Part shown: positions 1 through 8,479 of the stretch, in pieces
How positions within the stretch are numbered: position 1 is the stretch's first letter
How the letters are laid out: each line of letters begins with the position of its first letter
NCBI RefSeq assembly: GCF_003947455.1
Contig: NZ_QHJH01000012.1
Coordinates: 24,640 to 88,639 of the forward strand
Direction of reading: 5' to 3'
Source: Streptomyces sp. WAC 04229
GTDB lineage: Bacteria; Actinomycetota; Actinomycetes; Streptomycetales; Streptomycetaceae
Length of the DNA stretch: 64,000 nt
Position numbers and translations under genes: made by a program
The notes under the pieces: generated by a model
Database searches by the model: none
What the model was told of the DNA's origin: nothing
The model's input: the letters and a program-made list of their open reading frames with translations, nothing else

Positions 1-576
1 ACGGCGTACGGCTACCGCTCCACCGTCGACGGCGTCGAGCACGTCGCCCTCGTGCACGGCGACGTCGGCGACGGCACCGACGTCGTGGTCCGCATCCACT
101 CCGAGTGCCTCACCGGCGACGTCTTCGGCTCCCAGCGCTGCGACTGCGGCCCCCAGCTCGACGCCTCCCTGGACCGCATCCAGGCCGAGGGGCGGGGCGT
201 GGTCGTCTACCTGCGCGGCCACGAGGGGCGCGGCATCGGCCTGATGTCCAAGCTGCGCGCCTACGAACTCCAGGAGCGCGGCCGGGACACCCTCGACGCC
301 AACCTGGAACTGGGCCTGCCCGCCGACGCCCGCGACTACGGCGCCGGCGCCCAGATCCTCCAGGACCTCGGCGTACGCTCCGTCCGCCTGATGACCAACA
401 ACCCGGACAAGAGCGACGCCCTCGTCCGGCACGGCATCGACGTCACCGGCCGCGAGCCGATGCCCGTCCAGGCCGGCGAGCACAACCTCCGGTACCTGCG
501 CACCAAGCGGGACCGGATGGGACACGACCTGCCCTGGCTGGACGCGAAGCCCGTGTCCACCTGCGGCAACCAGTAA
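1..576 (+). CDS. ribBA: GTP cyclohydrolase II, 3' part (probably of bifunctional RibBA)
   Basis: The reading frame is already open at base 1, so the start lies outside the window and only the C-terminal 191 residues are seen. They match GTP cyclohydrolase II, which opens GTP to 2,5-diamino-6-ribosylamino-pyrimidinone phosphate at the start of riboflavin synthesis. The zinc-binding cysteines lie in [17 protein letters not shown] (frame residues 36-52). [10 protein letters not shown] and the terminal domain ([16 protein letters not shown]) follow in the family order. In Streptomyces this domain is usually fused behind a DHBP synthase domain, which cannot be verified here. ribH follows after 24 bp, giving a riboflavin operon. 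Confidence 0.93.
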   Translation, partial: TAYGYRSTVDGVEHVALVHGDVGDGTDVVVRIHSECLTGDVFGSQRCDCGPQLDASLDRIQAEGRGVVVYLRGHEGRGIGLMSKLRAYELQERGRDTLDANLELGLPADARDYGAGAQILQDLGVRSVRLMTNNPDKSDALVRHGIDVTGREPMPVQAGEHNLRYLRTKRDRMGHDLPWLDAKPVSTCGNQ

Positions 577-600
577 GCAAGCAGCAACGCGAGGAGCGAC

Positions 601-1086
601 GTGAGCGGCAAGGGTGCACCGGAACTGTCCGTACGCAACGTGGGGGACCTGCGGGTCGCCGTCGTCGCGGCACAGTGGCACGACCAGGTGATGGACGGAC
701 TGGTGGACGGCGCCCTGCGCGCCCTGCACGACCTCGGCATCGACGAGCCGACCCTGCTCAGGGTCCCCGGCAGCTTCGAGCTCCCGGTGGTCGCCAAGGT
801 CCTCGCGGGGCGCGGCTACGACGCGGTCGTCGCCCTCGGCGTCGTCATCCGCGGCGGCACCCCCCACTTCGACTACGTGTGCCAGGGCGTCACCCAGGGC
901 CTGGTCCAGGTCTCCGTGGAGACCGGCGTCCCCATCGGCTTCGGCGTCCTCACCTGCGACACCGAGGAGCAGGCCCTGGACCGCGCCGGACTGGAGGGCT
1001 CCAGCGAGGACAAGGGGCACGAGGCGGTGACCGCGGCCGTCGCCACGGCGGCCACGCTCCGCTCAGTATCCGAACCGTGGCGCTAG
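601..1086 (+). CDS. ribH: 6,7-dimethyl-8-ribityllumazine synthase
   Basis: This 161-aa protein matches the usual length of lumazine synthase, which condenses 5-amino-6-ribitylaminouracil with 3,4-dihydroxy-2-butanone 4-phosphate in the penultimate riboflavin step. Family motifs are visible: VPGSFELPV (substrate loop), [16 protein letters not shown] with the catalytic His, and [11 protein letters not shown]. The GTG start is chosen because GAGGAG lies just upstream. It follows the GTP cyclohydrolase gene by 24 bp and is probably cotranscribed with it. Confidence 0.96.
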   Translation: MSGKGAPELSVRNVGDLRVAVVAAQWHDQVMDGLVDGALRALHDLGIDEPTLLRVPGSFELPVVAKVLAGRGYDAVVALGVVIRGGTPHFDYVCQGVTQGLVQVSVETGVPIGFGVLTCDTEEQALDRAGLEGSSEDKGHEAVTAAVATAATLRSVSEPWR

Positions 1087-1120
1087 CCCCGTCGGCACTA
1101 CGCGTAAAGTGGGCGCCACC

Positions 1121-1393
1121 ATGTCCAATAAGACGTTCGAGGAGCTCTTCACCGAGCTCCAGCACAAGGCCGCAAACGCCGACCCCGCCACCTCCCGCAC
1201 CGCCGAGCTGGTGGACAAGGGGGTCCATGCCATCGGCAAGAAGGTCGTCGAAGAGGCCGCCGAGGTCTGGATGGCCGCCGAGTACGAGGGCAAGGACGCG
1301 GCGGCCGAGGAGATCTCGCAGCTGCTGTACCACGTCCAGGTGATGATGGTCGCCCGCGGCATCTCCCTGGACGACGTCTACGCCCACCTGTAA
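1121..1393 (+). CDS. hisE: Phosphoribosyl-ATP pyrophosphatase
   Basis: A 90-aa all-helical protein of the HisE (MazG-fold) family. It hydrolyses phosphoribosyl-ATP to phosphoribosyl-AMP, step two of histidine synthesis. Visible motifs are the metal-binding helix [14 protein letters not shown] and the later EEISQLLYH. The ATG at 1121 is preferred over an in-frame GTG at 1109. A TAAAGT -10-like hexamer at 1105-1110 would place transcription start only a few bases before the ATG. hisG follows 47 bp downstream, so the two form a small his operon apart from the main one. Confidence 0.94.
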   Translation: MSNKTFEELFTELQHKAANADPATSRTAELVDKGVHAIGKKVVEEAAEVWMAAEYEGKDAAAEEISQLLYHVQVMMVARGISLDDVYAHL

Positions 1394-1440
1394 GCCCAGC
1401 ACACCCCCCTGCCCCACTCCACGCAAAGGAAGCCGACCTC

Positions 1441-2298
1441 ATGCTGCGCATCGCCGTCCCCAACAAGGGTTCCCTCTCCGGCCCTGCGGCGGACATGCTG
1501 CATGAGGCCGGCTACCAGCAGCGCCGCGAGTCCAAGGAACTGCGCGTCGTCGACCCGACCAACGAGGTCGAGTTCTTCTACCTCCGGCCCCGCGACATCG
1601 CGATCTACGTCTCCTCCGGCAAGCTGGACATCGGCATCACCGGCCGGGACCTGCTGATCGACTCCGGCGCCGACGCGGAGGAGATCCTGCCGCTCGGCTT
1701 CGCCCGCTCCACCTTCCGCTTCGCCGGAAAGCCGGGCGCGGCGGGCGGCATCGAGGACCTCAAGGGCCGCACCGTCGCCACCTCCTACGAGGGCATCGTC
1801 GCCGCCCACCTGGCCGACCGGGGCATCGACGCCTCCGTCGTCCACCTCGACGGCGCCGTCGAGACCGCCATCGAACTCGGCGTCGCCGAGGTCATCGCCG
1901 ACGTCGTGGAGACCGGCACCTCCCTGCGCAACGCGGGCCTGGAGGTCTTCGGCGAGCCCATCATGAAGTCCGAGGCCGTCGTGATCCGCCGCGCGGGCGC
2001 CGAGCCCGACGAGACGACCGAGCCCAAGGTCCAGCAGTTCCTGCGCCGCCTCCAGGGCGTCCTGGTCGCCCGGACGTACGTGATGATGGACTACGACTGC
2101 CGCGTGGAGCAGCTGGAGAAGGCAGTCGCGCTCACCCCCGGCCTCGAATCCCCCACGGTCTCCCCGCTGCACAACGAGGGCTGGGTCGCCGTCCGCGCCA
2201 TGGTCCCCGCCAAGGAGGCCCAGCGGATCATGGACGACCTGTACGAGATCGGCGCCCGGGCCATCCTGACCACGGCCATCCACGCCTGCCGTCTCTGA
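1441..2298 (+). CDS. hisG: ATP phosphoribosyltransferase, long (hexameric) form
   Basis: HisG catalyses the committed step of histidine synthesis, ATP plus PRPP to phosphoribosyl-ATP. At 285 aa it is the long form with a C-terminal ACT-like regulatory domain (about residues 210-285), so it should be feedback-inhibited by histidine and not need HisZ. Visible motifs: LRIAVPNKGSL at the N-terminus, LDIGITGRDLL, and the PRPP-binding region DVVETGTSLRNAGL. It lies just downstream of hisE with AAGGAAG before the ATG. Confidence 0.96.
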   Translation: MLRIAVPNKGSLSGPAADMLHEAGYQQRRESKELRVVDPTNEVEFFYLRPRDIAIYVSSGKLDIGITGRDLLIDSGADAEEILPLGFARSTFRFAGKPGAAGGIEDLKGRTVATSYEGIVAAHLADRGIDASVVHLDGAVETAIELGVAEVIADVVETGTSLRNAGLEVFGEPIMKSEAVVIRRAGAEPDETTEPKVQQFLRRLQGVLVARTYVMMDYDCRVEQLEKAVALTPGLESPTVSPLHNEGWVAVRAMVPAKEAQRIMDDLYEIGARAILTTAIHACRL

Positions 2299-2317
2299 GC
2301 CCGCCCGGAGCGACGCC

Positions 2318-2785
2318 ATGCCCGACACCACGCCGGACCTGCCCGCCCTGCCCGTCACCTTCCGGCCGGGCCGCACCCGCGCCGTCCTGATCGTCCTCGC
2401 CGTCGCCACCTTCGCGACCATCACGGCGGTCGGGACGGTGCTCGCCGGCCTCGGGACGGGGGAGCGCCTCAGCTTCGTGCTGACGGCCCTCCTCCTGGCC
2501 GGCGGACTGCTCCTGCTGGCCCGGCCCCACGTCGCCGCCGACGCGACGGGCGTCACGGTCGTCAACCTGACCACCAGGCGGCGCCTGGCCTGGCCCGAGA
2601 TCCTCCGGGTCAACCTCCGCCACGGCGACCCCTGGGTCTTCCTCGACCTCAGCGACGGCACCAGCCTGCCCGTGCTCGGCATCCAGCCGGGCATCGCCAA
2701 GCAGCGCGCCATCGCCGACGCCCGCACCCTGCGCGCCCTCGTGGAGGCCCGGTCCGGCGCCGGGCCCGATCCGACGCGTGACTGA
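2318..2785 (+). CDS. Membrane-anchored PH-domain protein
   Basis: A 155-aa protein with two adjacent hydrophobic helices (about residues 24-46 and 52-70) followed by a small beta-rich domain. That domain carries VTVVNLTTRRRLAWPEILRV, typical of the bacterial PH-like family found as short membrane proteins in actinobacteria. The function is unknown. It starts 19 bp after hisG and probably shares its transcript, but gives no sign of a role in histidine synthesis. Confidence 0.75.
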   Translation: MPDTTPDLPALPVTFRPGRTRAVLIVLAVATFATITAVGTVLAGLGTGERLSFVLTALLLAGGLLLLARPHVAADATGVTVVNLTTRRRLAWPEILRVNLRHGDPWVFLDLSDGTSLPVLGIQPGIAKQRAIADARTLRALVEARSGAGPDPTRD

Positions 2786-2991
2786 CACCGCGCCGCGAGC
2801 CCTGCCGCGGTCGCCCTTTTCCTGATTAATCTGGGAACGACAGACGCGCCCGCCGCGTCCTCGCCCCTGCCGCTCCGCCCGGTGCGCAGGGGGTTCCTGC
2901 TACCCGAGGAGTGACTCCCTCCGGCGATGGACGGACCGTCCTGCAGTACTTGCGCCGCCCCCTGCTGTGACACCGCACAGGCGGCGGCATC

Positions 2992-4323
2992 ATGACCACC
3001 CCCCTGCTGCTGCTGGCAGCCGCGTTCCTGCTGATCCTCGCCAACGGCTTCTTCGTCGCCGCCGAGTTCGGCCTCGTCACCGTCGAACGGCCGGACGCCG
3101 AACAGGCCGCCGCCGAAGGTGACCGGCGGGCCCACCGGGTCGTCGAATCCCTCAAGGAGCTGTCCTTCCAGCTCTCCGGCACCCAGCTCGGCATCACCAT
3201 CACCTCCCTGGTCGTCGGCATGCTCGCCGAACCGGCGCTCGCCCAGCTCCTGGACGGCCCGTTCACGTCCGTCGGCGTCCCCGACGGCGCCGTGCCCGGC
3301 GTGTCGGTCGTCGTCGGCATGCTGCTGGCCTCGGCGGTGCAGATGGTGATCGGCGAACTGGTGCCCAAGAACTGGGCGGTCTCCAGGCCCCTCCAGGTCG
3401 CGCGCTTCGTCGCCGGCCCCCAGCACGCCTTCGCCCGGCTCTTCCACCCCGTGATCGCGGCCCTGAACTCCGTGGCCAACCGCCTGGTCCGCGCCCTCGG
3501 CATCGAGCCCGCCGAAGAGCTGGCCTCCGCCCGCACCCCCGGCGAACTGGTCTCCCTGGCCCGGCACTCCGCCCGCGCCGGCGCGCTGGAACAGGGCACC
3601 GCCGACCTCTTCGTGCGGACCCTGTCCCTGGGCGACCTGACCGCCCAGCACGTCATGACCCCGCGGGTGAAGGTCAGCGCCCTGCACTCCTCGGCCACCG
3701 CCCAGGACGTGGTCAACCTGACCCGCGCCACCGGACTGTCCCGCTTCCCCGTCTACCGGGAGAGGATCGACGAGATCGTCGGCATGGTGCACCTCAAGGA
3801 CGCGCTCGCCGTCCCCGCCCACGACCGGCTGCGCGTCCTGACCGGCCGGATCGCCCGGCCGGCGCTGCTCGTCCCCGAGACACTGCCCGTCCGGCCGCTC
3901 CTCGCCCGCCTGCGCAGCGAGCAGCCCATCGCGGTCGTGGTCGACGAGTACGGCGGCACGGCCGGCGTCGTCACGCTGGAGGACATCGTCGAGGAGATCG
4001 TCGGCGAGGTCCGCGACGAGCACGACGGCCTGGACGCGCCCGAACTGGCCCCCGCCCCGCCCGAGGACGGCCGCCCCGCCTGGGACGTCGACGGCAGCTG
4101 CCGCGTCGACGCCCTGCGCCGCGTCGGTCTCGAAGCGCCCGACGGTCCGTACGAGACCGTGGCCGGGCTCGTCGCCGATCTGCTCGGCCGCATCCCCGCG
4201 GTCGGCGACCGCGCGGAACTGCCCGGCTGGCGGCTCTCCGTCCGCCAGGTCGGCCACTACCGCGCCGAACGGATACGGCTGGTGCGCACGGCGCCGGTCC
4301 CCGTGCCGGAGGCCGCCCGATGA
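2992..4323 (+). CDS. CNNM/CorC (HlyC-type) membrane protein with CBS pair
   Basis: A 443-aa protein with the classic CNNM/CorC layout. An N-terminal DUF21 membrane domain (about 1-180) has several hydrophobic segments and the signature LANGFFVAAEF. A CBS-domain pair (about 205-330; MTPRVKV, FPVYRERIDEIVGMVHLKD, VVDEYGGTAGVVTLEDI) and a C-terminal CorC_HlyC domain (about 345-435) follow. Family members act in Mg2+ or Co2+ efflux and homeostasis; the old name hemolysin is misleading. Its stop overlaps the start of a paralogue (ATGA), so the two probably work together. A 206-bp GC-rich leader precedes it. Confidence 0.88.
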   Translation: MTTPLLLLAAAFLLILANGFFVAAEFGLVTVERPDAEQAAAEGDRRAHRVVESLKELSFQLSGTQLGITITSLVVGMLAEPALAQLLDGPFTSVGVPDGAVPGVSVVVGMLLASAVQMVIGELVPKNWAVSRPLQVARFVAGPQHAFARLFHPVIAALNSVANRLVRALGIEPAEELASARTPGELVSLARHSARAGALEQGTADLFVRTLSLGDLTAQHVMTPRVKVSALHSSATAQDVVNLTRATGLSRFPVYRERIDEIVGMVHLKDALAVPAHDRLRVLTGRIARPALLVPETLPVRPLLARLRSEQPIAVVVDEYGGTAGVVTLEDIVEEIVGEVRDEHDGLDAPELAPAPPEDGRPAWDVDGSCRVDALRRVGLEAPDGPYETVAGLVADLLGRIPAVGDRAELPGWRLSVRQVGHYRAERIRLVRTAPVPVPEAAR

Positions 4324-5435
4324 GCGTCCTGCAACTCCTCTTCGCCGCGCTGCTCGTGCTCGCCAACGGGTTCTTCGTCGGCGCCGAGTTCGCTCTGGTC
4401 TCGGTGCGCCGCAGCCAGATCGAACCCCTCGGCACCGCCCGCGCCCGCCAGGTCCTGTACGGGCTGGAGCGGCTGCCGCGGATGATGGCCGCCGCCCAGT
4501 TCGGGATCACCGTCTGCTCACTGACGCTCGGCGCCGTCGCCGAACCGACCGTCGCGCATCTGCTGGAGCCCGCCTTCGCGTGGATCCACCTGCCGCACGG
4601 CCTGATCCACCCGCTCGGCTACGTCATCGCGCTGGCCGCCGTGGTCTTCTGCCACCTCGTCGTCGGCGAGATGGTCCCGAAGAACCTCGCGATGGCCGCC
4701 CCCGAGAAGGCCGCGCTGTGGCTCAGTCCCGGCCTGGTCGCCTTCGCCCGCCTCTGCGGACCGGTCACCGTCGCACTCGGCGCCTGCGCGCGGATCGTCC
4801 TGCGGCTGTTCCGTGTCGAGCCCAAGGACGAGGTCGAGGCCGTCTTCACCAGCGAGCAGCTCAACCGCCTCGTGGAGGACGCCGGCCAGGCCGGCCTGCT
4901 CGACCCGGAGGAGCAGGAACGCCTGGAGGACGCCCTGGAACTGGGCTCCCGCCCGGTCACCGACGTACTCCTCAAGAGGGAGTCGCTGGTGACGGTCAGC
5001 CCCTCGGTCACCCCGGCCCGGATCGTCGCGCTCACCGCCCGCACCGGGTACTCGCGCTTCCCGGTCGCCGCCGGACCGGGCGCCTTCATGGGGTACCTGC
5101 ACGTCAAGGACGTCCTCGACCTGGAGGAGTCCGAGCGGGCCGTGCCCCAGCACCTCTGGCGCCCGATGACCACGCTGCGGCCCGAACTGCCCCTCGACGA
5201 CGCCCTCACGGTGATGCGCCGCGCGGCCACCCACCTGGCCCAGGTGACGGACGCCTCCGGCCGGGTGCTGGGCCTGGTCGCGCTGGAGGACGTGCTGGAG
5301 CTGCTGGTGGGGGAGGTGAGGGACCCGGCCCACCGGGTGGTGACGCCGCAGCTCACCCGGTCGGCGGATCCTGCGGCCCCCGCCCCGACAGCACCTCCCC
5401 ATACGCCTGCATCAAGTCCGGCAGCCGCAACGTAG
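4320..5435 (+). CDS. CNNM/CorC-type membrane protein lacking the CorC_HlyC domain
   Basis: A 371-aa paralogue of the preceding gene, overlapping it by 4 bp. It has the DUF21 membrane domain (LANGFFVGAEFALVS) and a CBS pair (TGYSRFPV, GYLHVKDVLDL, LVALEDVLELLVGEV). It then ends in a low-complexity Pro/Ala/Thr tail, so the C-terminal CorC_HlyC domain is missing. A heteromeric pair with the upstream protein is a reasonable inference. Its last 83 bp overlap the 3' end of the opposite-strand ATPase gene. Confidence 0.86.
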   Translation: MSVLQLLFAALLVLANGFFVGAEFALVSVRRSQIEPLGTARARQVLYGLERLPRMMAAAQFGITVCSLTLGAVAEPTVAHLLEPAFAWIHLPHGLIHPLGYVIALAAVVFCHLVVGEMVPKNLAMAAPEKAALWLSPGLVAFARLCGPVTVALGACARIVLRLFRVEPKDEVEAVFTSEQLNRLVEDAGQAGLLDPEEQERLEDALELGSRPVTDVLLKRESLVTVSPSVTPARIVALTARTGYSRFPVAAGPGAFMGYLHVKDVLDLEESERAVPQHLWRPMTTLRPELPLDDALTVMRRAATHLAQVTDASGRVLGLVALEDVLELLVGEVRDPAHRVVTPQLTRSADPAAPAPTAPPHTPASSPAAAT

Positions 5436-7209
5436 CCAGGTCGTCCCGGGTCAGCTCGCCGGGACAGACCGACAACCGCAGATCCCGGTAGGCGCAGCTC
5501 TTCTCGTACAGCGTCCGCAGGAACCGCCCGTTGCCCAACTCGTCGATCCACCCCTGGTCCACCACGTGCCCGGCGATCGACCGCAGCTCGTCCAGTGCCT
5601 CCTCGTCCCACCCGTCCCCGTTCTCGGCCGCGAGCACCTCACCGATCGAGGTCAGCTCCAGCGGCCGGTACGAGGGGAAGTCGACCCGGGAGGTGAAGCG
5701 GGAGGACAGCCCCGGGTTGGCGGCGAGCAGCCGGTCCATGCCCTCCGGATAGCCGGCCAGGATCACCACCAGGTGGTCGCGGTTGTCCTCGGCGCGCTTC
5801 AGCAGCACCTGGAGCGCCTCGTCGCCGTACGCGTCGCCCTTGCCGTAGCCGGAGTTGGACAGGGAGTACGCCTCGTCCACGAAGAGGACGCCGCCGAGCG
5901 CGGAGTCGATCAGTTCGTTGGCCTTCACGGCGGTCTGGCCGAGGTACTCGCCGACCAGGTCGGCCCGCTGCGCCTCCACCAGGTGGTCGCCGCCGAGCAG
6001 GCCGAGGGCGTAGAAGACGCGGCCCAGGATGCGGGCCACGGTGGTCTTGCCGGTGCCGGAGGGGCCGGAGAAGACGAAGTGACGTTTGGGCGGCTGGACC
6101 GGCAGGCCCTGCCCGGCGCGCAGCCGCGCCATGTTCAGCTGCGCGGAGAGCGCCTTGACCTGACGCTTCACCGGCTCGAGTCCCACCATGCGCTCCAGCT
6201 CGGCGAGCGCCTCCTCCAGCAACGCGGGGTCGGTCGGCCCGGTCGGCAGGGCCGGGTCGGCCCCGTCGGCCTTGTGGCGCACCGGCGGTCCGCTCAGCGC
6301 GGGCAGCGGCGCGCCCGGCGGGGACCCGGGCGCGGAGACCTTGAGGTCGCGCTCCTCGGTGCCGAAGAGCGGGTCGAGACCGTCCAGGCCGTCCACGCCC
6401 GGGCCGGCCCCCGCGAGGCCCGCGAGGTCGGCGGCGTCGTCGTAGCCGTCGCTCTCGTCGATCGCCGCCAGCCGGGCCGAGGTGTCCATGAACGCCGGGT
6501 CGACGCGGTGCACGGCCCGGTACAGGGGGAGCGCCGCGGCGCTGCGGCCGGTGCCCTCGTGGGCCCGCGCCAGCCAGTAGCGCAGCTCCTTGCGCTGGGG
6601 CTGCTCGCTGCGGCAGCGCATCAGGGCGGCCGACAGCAGCGGTTCGGCCTGGCCGAACATCTCCAGGCGGACCCGGGCCATGCCGCTGAAGAGGCCGGCC
6701 TCGATGCCCAGCAGGGGATCGCCGAGCAGGGGGTCGGTGTGCCGGACGAGCTGCTCCCAGTCCTTGACGAGGTAGGCGCGGCAGGCGTGCAGGAAGCGGA
6801 CCTGGGAGTCGGTGTCGACCGGCGGCAGCCCGGCCAGCGCCCGGTCCAGTTCCGGGACGTGGCGGCCGTCCAGCCAGTGGGAGGCGTGCGCGAGCAGCAG
6901 GTCGCGCGGGTTCTCCAGCACGGGCTGCACCCACCAGCCCAGCCAGTACCAGGAGTTGAGGGTGCGACGGTGACGGGCGCGCTGCTCGCCGAAGCGCTCC
7001 CGGTTGCGGAACATCCGCAGCAGGGCGTTCGTGGTGTCGACGCGCAGGGCGTGCAGTCCCAGCCAGCCGTCGGCCATGGCGGGGTCGATGCGCACCGCGG
7101 TCCGGAACTCCTCCTCCGCCTGTGGGTAGGCCCCCATGGTGTAGGCGTCCACGCCGCGCAGCCAGGCGAGGTCGGCCGGGGTCTGCGGGCCCCGCGTGCC
7201 GAAGTCCAT
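5353..7209 (-). CDS. TPR plus AAA+ ATPase (EccA/CbbX-like)
   Basis: A 618-aa protein: an N-terminal helical TPR-like region (about 1-270), an acidic linker, then a CbbX-type AAA+ module. The module shows Walker A SGPSGTGKTT (near residue 385), Walker B GGVLFVDEAYS (near 440), sensor LVVILAGYPEGM and an arginine-finger stretch. This resembles EccA of type VII secretion systems and CbbX-type remodelling ATPases. No ESX genes (EsxAB, EccB-E, mycosin) are near, so the substrate is unknown. The ATG at 7209 is chosen because a GGGGGA sequence lies 5 bp before it; the frame stays open further upstream to 7344 without a ribosome site. The gene is convergent with and overlaps the CNNM gene by 83 bp. 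Confidence 0.82.
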   Translation of the reverse strand: MDFGTRGPQTPADLAWLRGVDAYTMGAYPQAEEEFRTAVRIDPAMADGWLGLHALRVDTTNALLRMFRNRERFGEQRARHRRTLNSWYWLGWWVQPVLENPRDLLLAHASHWLDGRHVPELDRALAGLPPVDTDSQVRFLHACRAYLVKDWEQLVRHTDPLLGDPLLGIEAGLFSGMARVRLEMFGQAEPLLSAALMRCRSEQPQRKELRYWLARAHEGTGRSAAALPLYRAVHRVDPAFMDTSARLAAIDESDGYDDAADLAGLAGAGPGVDGLDGLDPLFGTEERDLKVSAPGSPPGAPLPALSGPPVRHKADGADPALPTGPTDPALLEEALAELERMVGLEPVKRQVKALSAQLNMARLRAGQGLPVQPPKRHFVFSGPSGTGKTTVARILGRVFYALGLLGGDHLVEAQRADLVGEYLGQTAVKANELIDSALGGVLFVDEAYSLSNSGYGKGDAYGDEALQVLLKRAEDNRDHLVVILAGYPEGMDRLLAANPGLSSRFTSRVDFPSYRPLELTSIGEVLAAENGDGWDEEALDELRSIAGHVVDQGWIDELGNGRFLRTLYEKSCAYRDLRLSVCPGELTRDDLATLRLPDLMQAYGEVLSGRGPQDPPTG

Positions 7210-7639
7210 CCCGTCCCCCACGTACCGTGCCCCCGTCGGTATGCCGCCGAGCCGTCGCCCGTCGGCCGCCTCGGTCAACGGCTCCACCGAGGACCGGAGT
7301 TGCAGGTGCGCGCGGCAACCGCCCGTAGGTCGCACCGAGGGCATGGTACCCGCGGCGTCCGGTCCTCCGAAGAGTGCGGGGAGCCGTCGTTCCGCGAGGG
7401 GGGAGTGGCTGGAACAGGCGACCGGATGGTGACCGAGGGTGAGCGTCCGGCGTCACGGAGCACCCGGAGAACGGGCTCAGGGCAGAACGAAGCCCCCGAT
7501 CACGGGGGAACAACCGGGGGCTTCGCGTCTGTCGGCGGCTTCGAACTACCGCACATTCAGAACGTAAGACCTGTACGGGCCCTGGGTCAAGCGGAGTTGG
7601 GGCGCGTTCGAGGGTTGCCGGGGCGCGATCTTCACGAGT
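7210..7639. other. Intergenic region upstream of the AAA ATPase gene
   Basis: A 430-bp gap between two minus-strand genes. The only supported element is the hairpin at 7488-7525, placed to end transcription of the uridine-kinase-like gene. The promoter of the ATPase gene should lie between 7210 and about 7480, but no convincing -35/-10 pair was identified. Open frames on both strands here look like compositional shadows. Confidence 0.6.
7488..7525 (-). terminator. Hairpin terminator after the uridine-kinase-like gene
   Basis: An 11-bp perfect inverted repeat, CGAAGCCCCCG (7488-7498) and its complement (7515-7525), with a 16-nt loop. The loop contains ACGGGGG, which could pair instead with the left arm, so two alternative stems are possible. 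There is no U-tract, as usual for Streptomyces. Confidence 0.6.
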
Positions 7640-8293
7640 TCAGCACATTGCCGACGGTCCGTCACCCTGCGTGAAAAAATGGGGTTCGGAAGTGGTCCCC
7701 GCAGGCCCCGGCAGCACCTCGTACCCCTCCTGCCTCTGCCGTACCAGGCAGTGCGCGAAGGGGTGCGAGGGGTCGTCCGCGAGGTGGCGGCGCTCCGCCG
7801 GGACCCATCCGTCCCAGAACTCCCGCTGTTCCGCTCCGTCGCGCGCCCGTCCGCGGGCCCACGCCTCCTCGGCGGGCACGTCCATCCAGAACAGCAGCGC
7901 CAGGTGGGGGCGCAGCGCCCGGCGGCCCGCGCCGACCCCCTCGACCAGTACCACCGGCGCGGGCGGCAGCGGACACGCCGCCCCGAAGCGCCGGGACCGC
8001 CAGTCGTAGGGGGTGTAGTGCGCGGTGTCCCCGTGCCGCAGCGGCTCGATCACCTGGCCGAGCAGCCGATCGGTCCATGCGAACAGTTCGTCGTGACTGG
8101 CGATGTCGTCGAGGTGCAGCACCGGTGCGCCGCCCAGCCCGGCCGCCAGCCGCCCGGCGAACGTGGACTTCCCGGAACCGGCGTGCCCGTCGACGCCGAT
8201 CAGGCGCACGGGCCCGCAGGAGGGCGGAAGGCGGCGGAGCCGGGCGGCGAGGTCGTGGATGACGGATCCTGTGCGGGGCGAGGGGGCGGACAC
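7640..8293 (-). CDS. Uridine kinase-like P-loop protein
   Basis: A 217-aa P-loop kinase-like protein. Walker A is GHAGSGKS (residues 36-43), followed by HLDDIASHDELFAW, a DD motif like the substrate aspartate region of uridine kinases, and VVLVEGVGAG. It is annotated as uridine kinase in many actinobacteria, but nucleoside specificity cannot be confirmed. The start is GTG at 8293, with GGGGCG upstream. It is transcribed away from the C39 peptidase gene and followed by a strong hairpin. Confidence 0.78.
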   Translation of the reverse strand: MSAPSPRTGSVIHDLAARLRRLPPSCGPVRLIGVDGHAGSGKSTFAGRLAAGLGGAPVLHLDDIASHDELFAWTDRLLGQVIEPLRHGDTAHYTPYDWRSRRFGAACPLPPAPVVLVEGVGAGRRALRPHLALLFWMDVPAEEAWARGRARDGAEQREFWDGWVPAERRHLADDPSHPFAHCLVRQRQEGYEVLPGPAGTTSEPHFFTQGDGPSAMC

Positions 8294-8479
8294 GGTTCGC
8301 CCCGCACTCTAACGGCGCCCCCGACCCGTCCCCACCTCGCCGTTCGTGCCACAGGTCGACACCAATGTTCGTGGCGTGGCGTGCGCGGAAGTGCTGGCAG
8401 GAGCGGGCGCCTGCGGTCATAGTGGGCGCACGACCGTGCAACGGACCCGCCCGACTCGGACAATGGGGGTCTCCCGCCC

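Noticed and set aside
2786..2991. Possible Mg2+ or Mn2+ riboswitch ahead of the CNNM/CorC pair
   Set aside because: The 206-bp leader is GC-rich and can fold, but I could not match it to the conserved cores of the M-box, yybP-ykoY or ydaO classes. A covariance-model search would decide.
1378..4257. 959-codon minus-strand frame across hisG and the CNNM gene
   Set aside because: It is antisense to well recognised genes, has no family motifs and no ribosome site, and its composition is that of a shadow frame.
5566..7674. 702-codon plus-strand frame across the AAA ATPase gene
   Set aside because: Antisense to clear Walker A and B motifs, and the product is low complexity.
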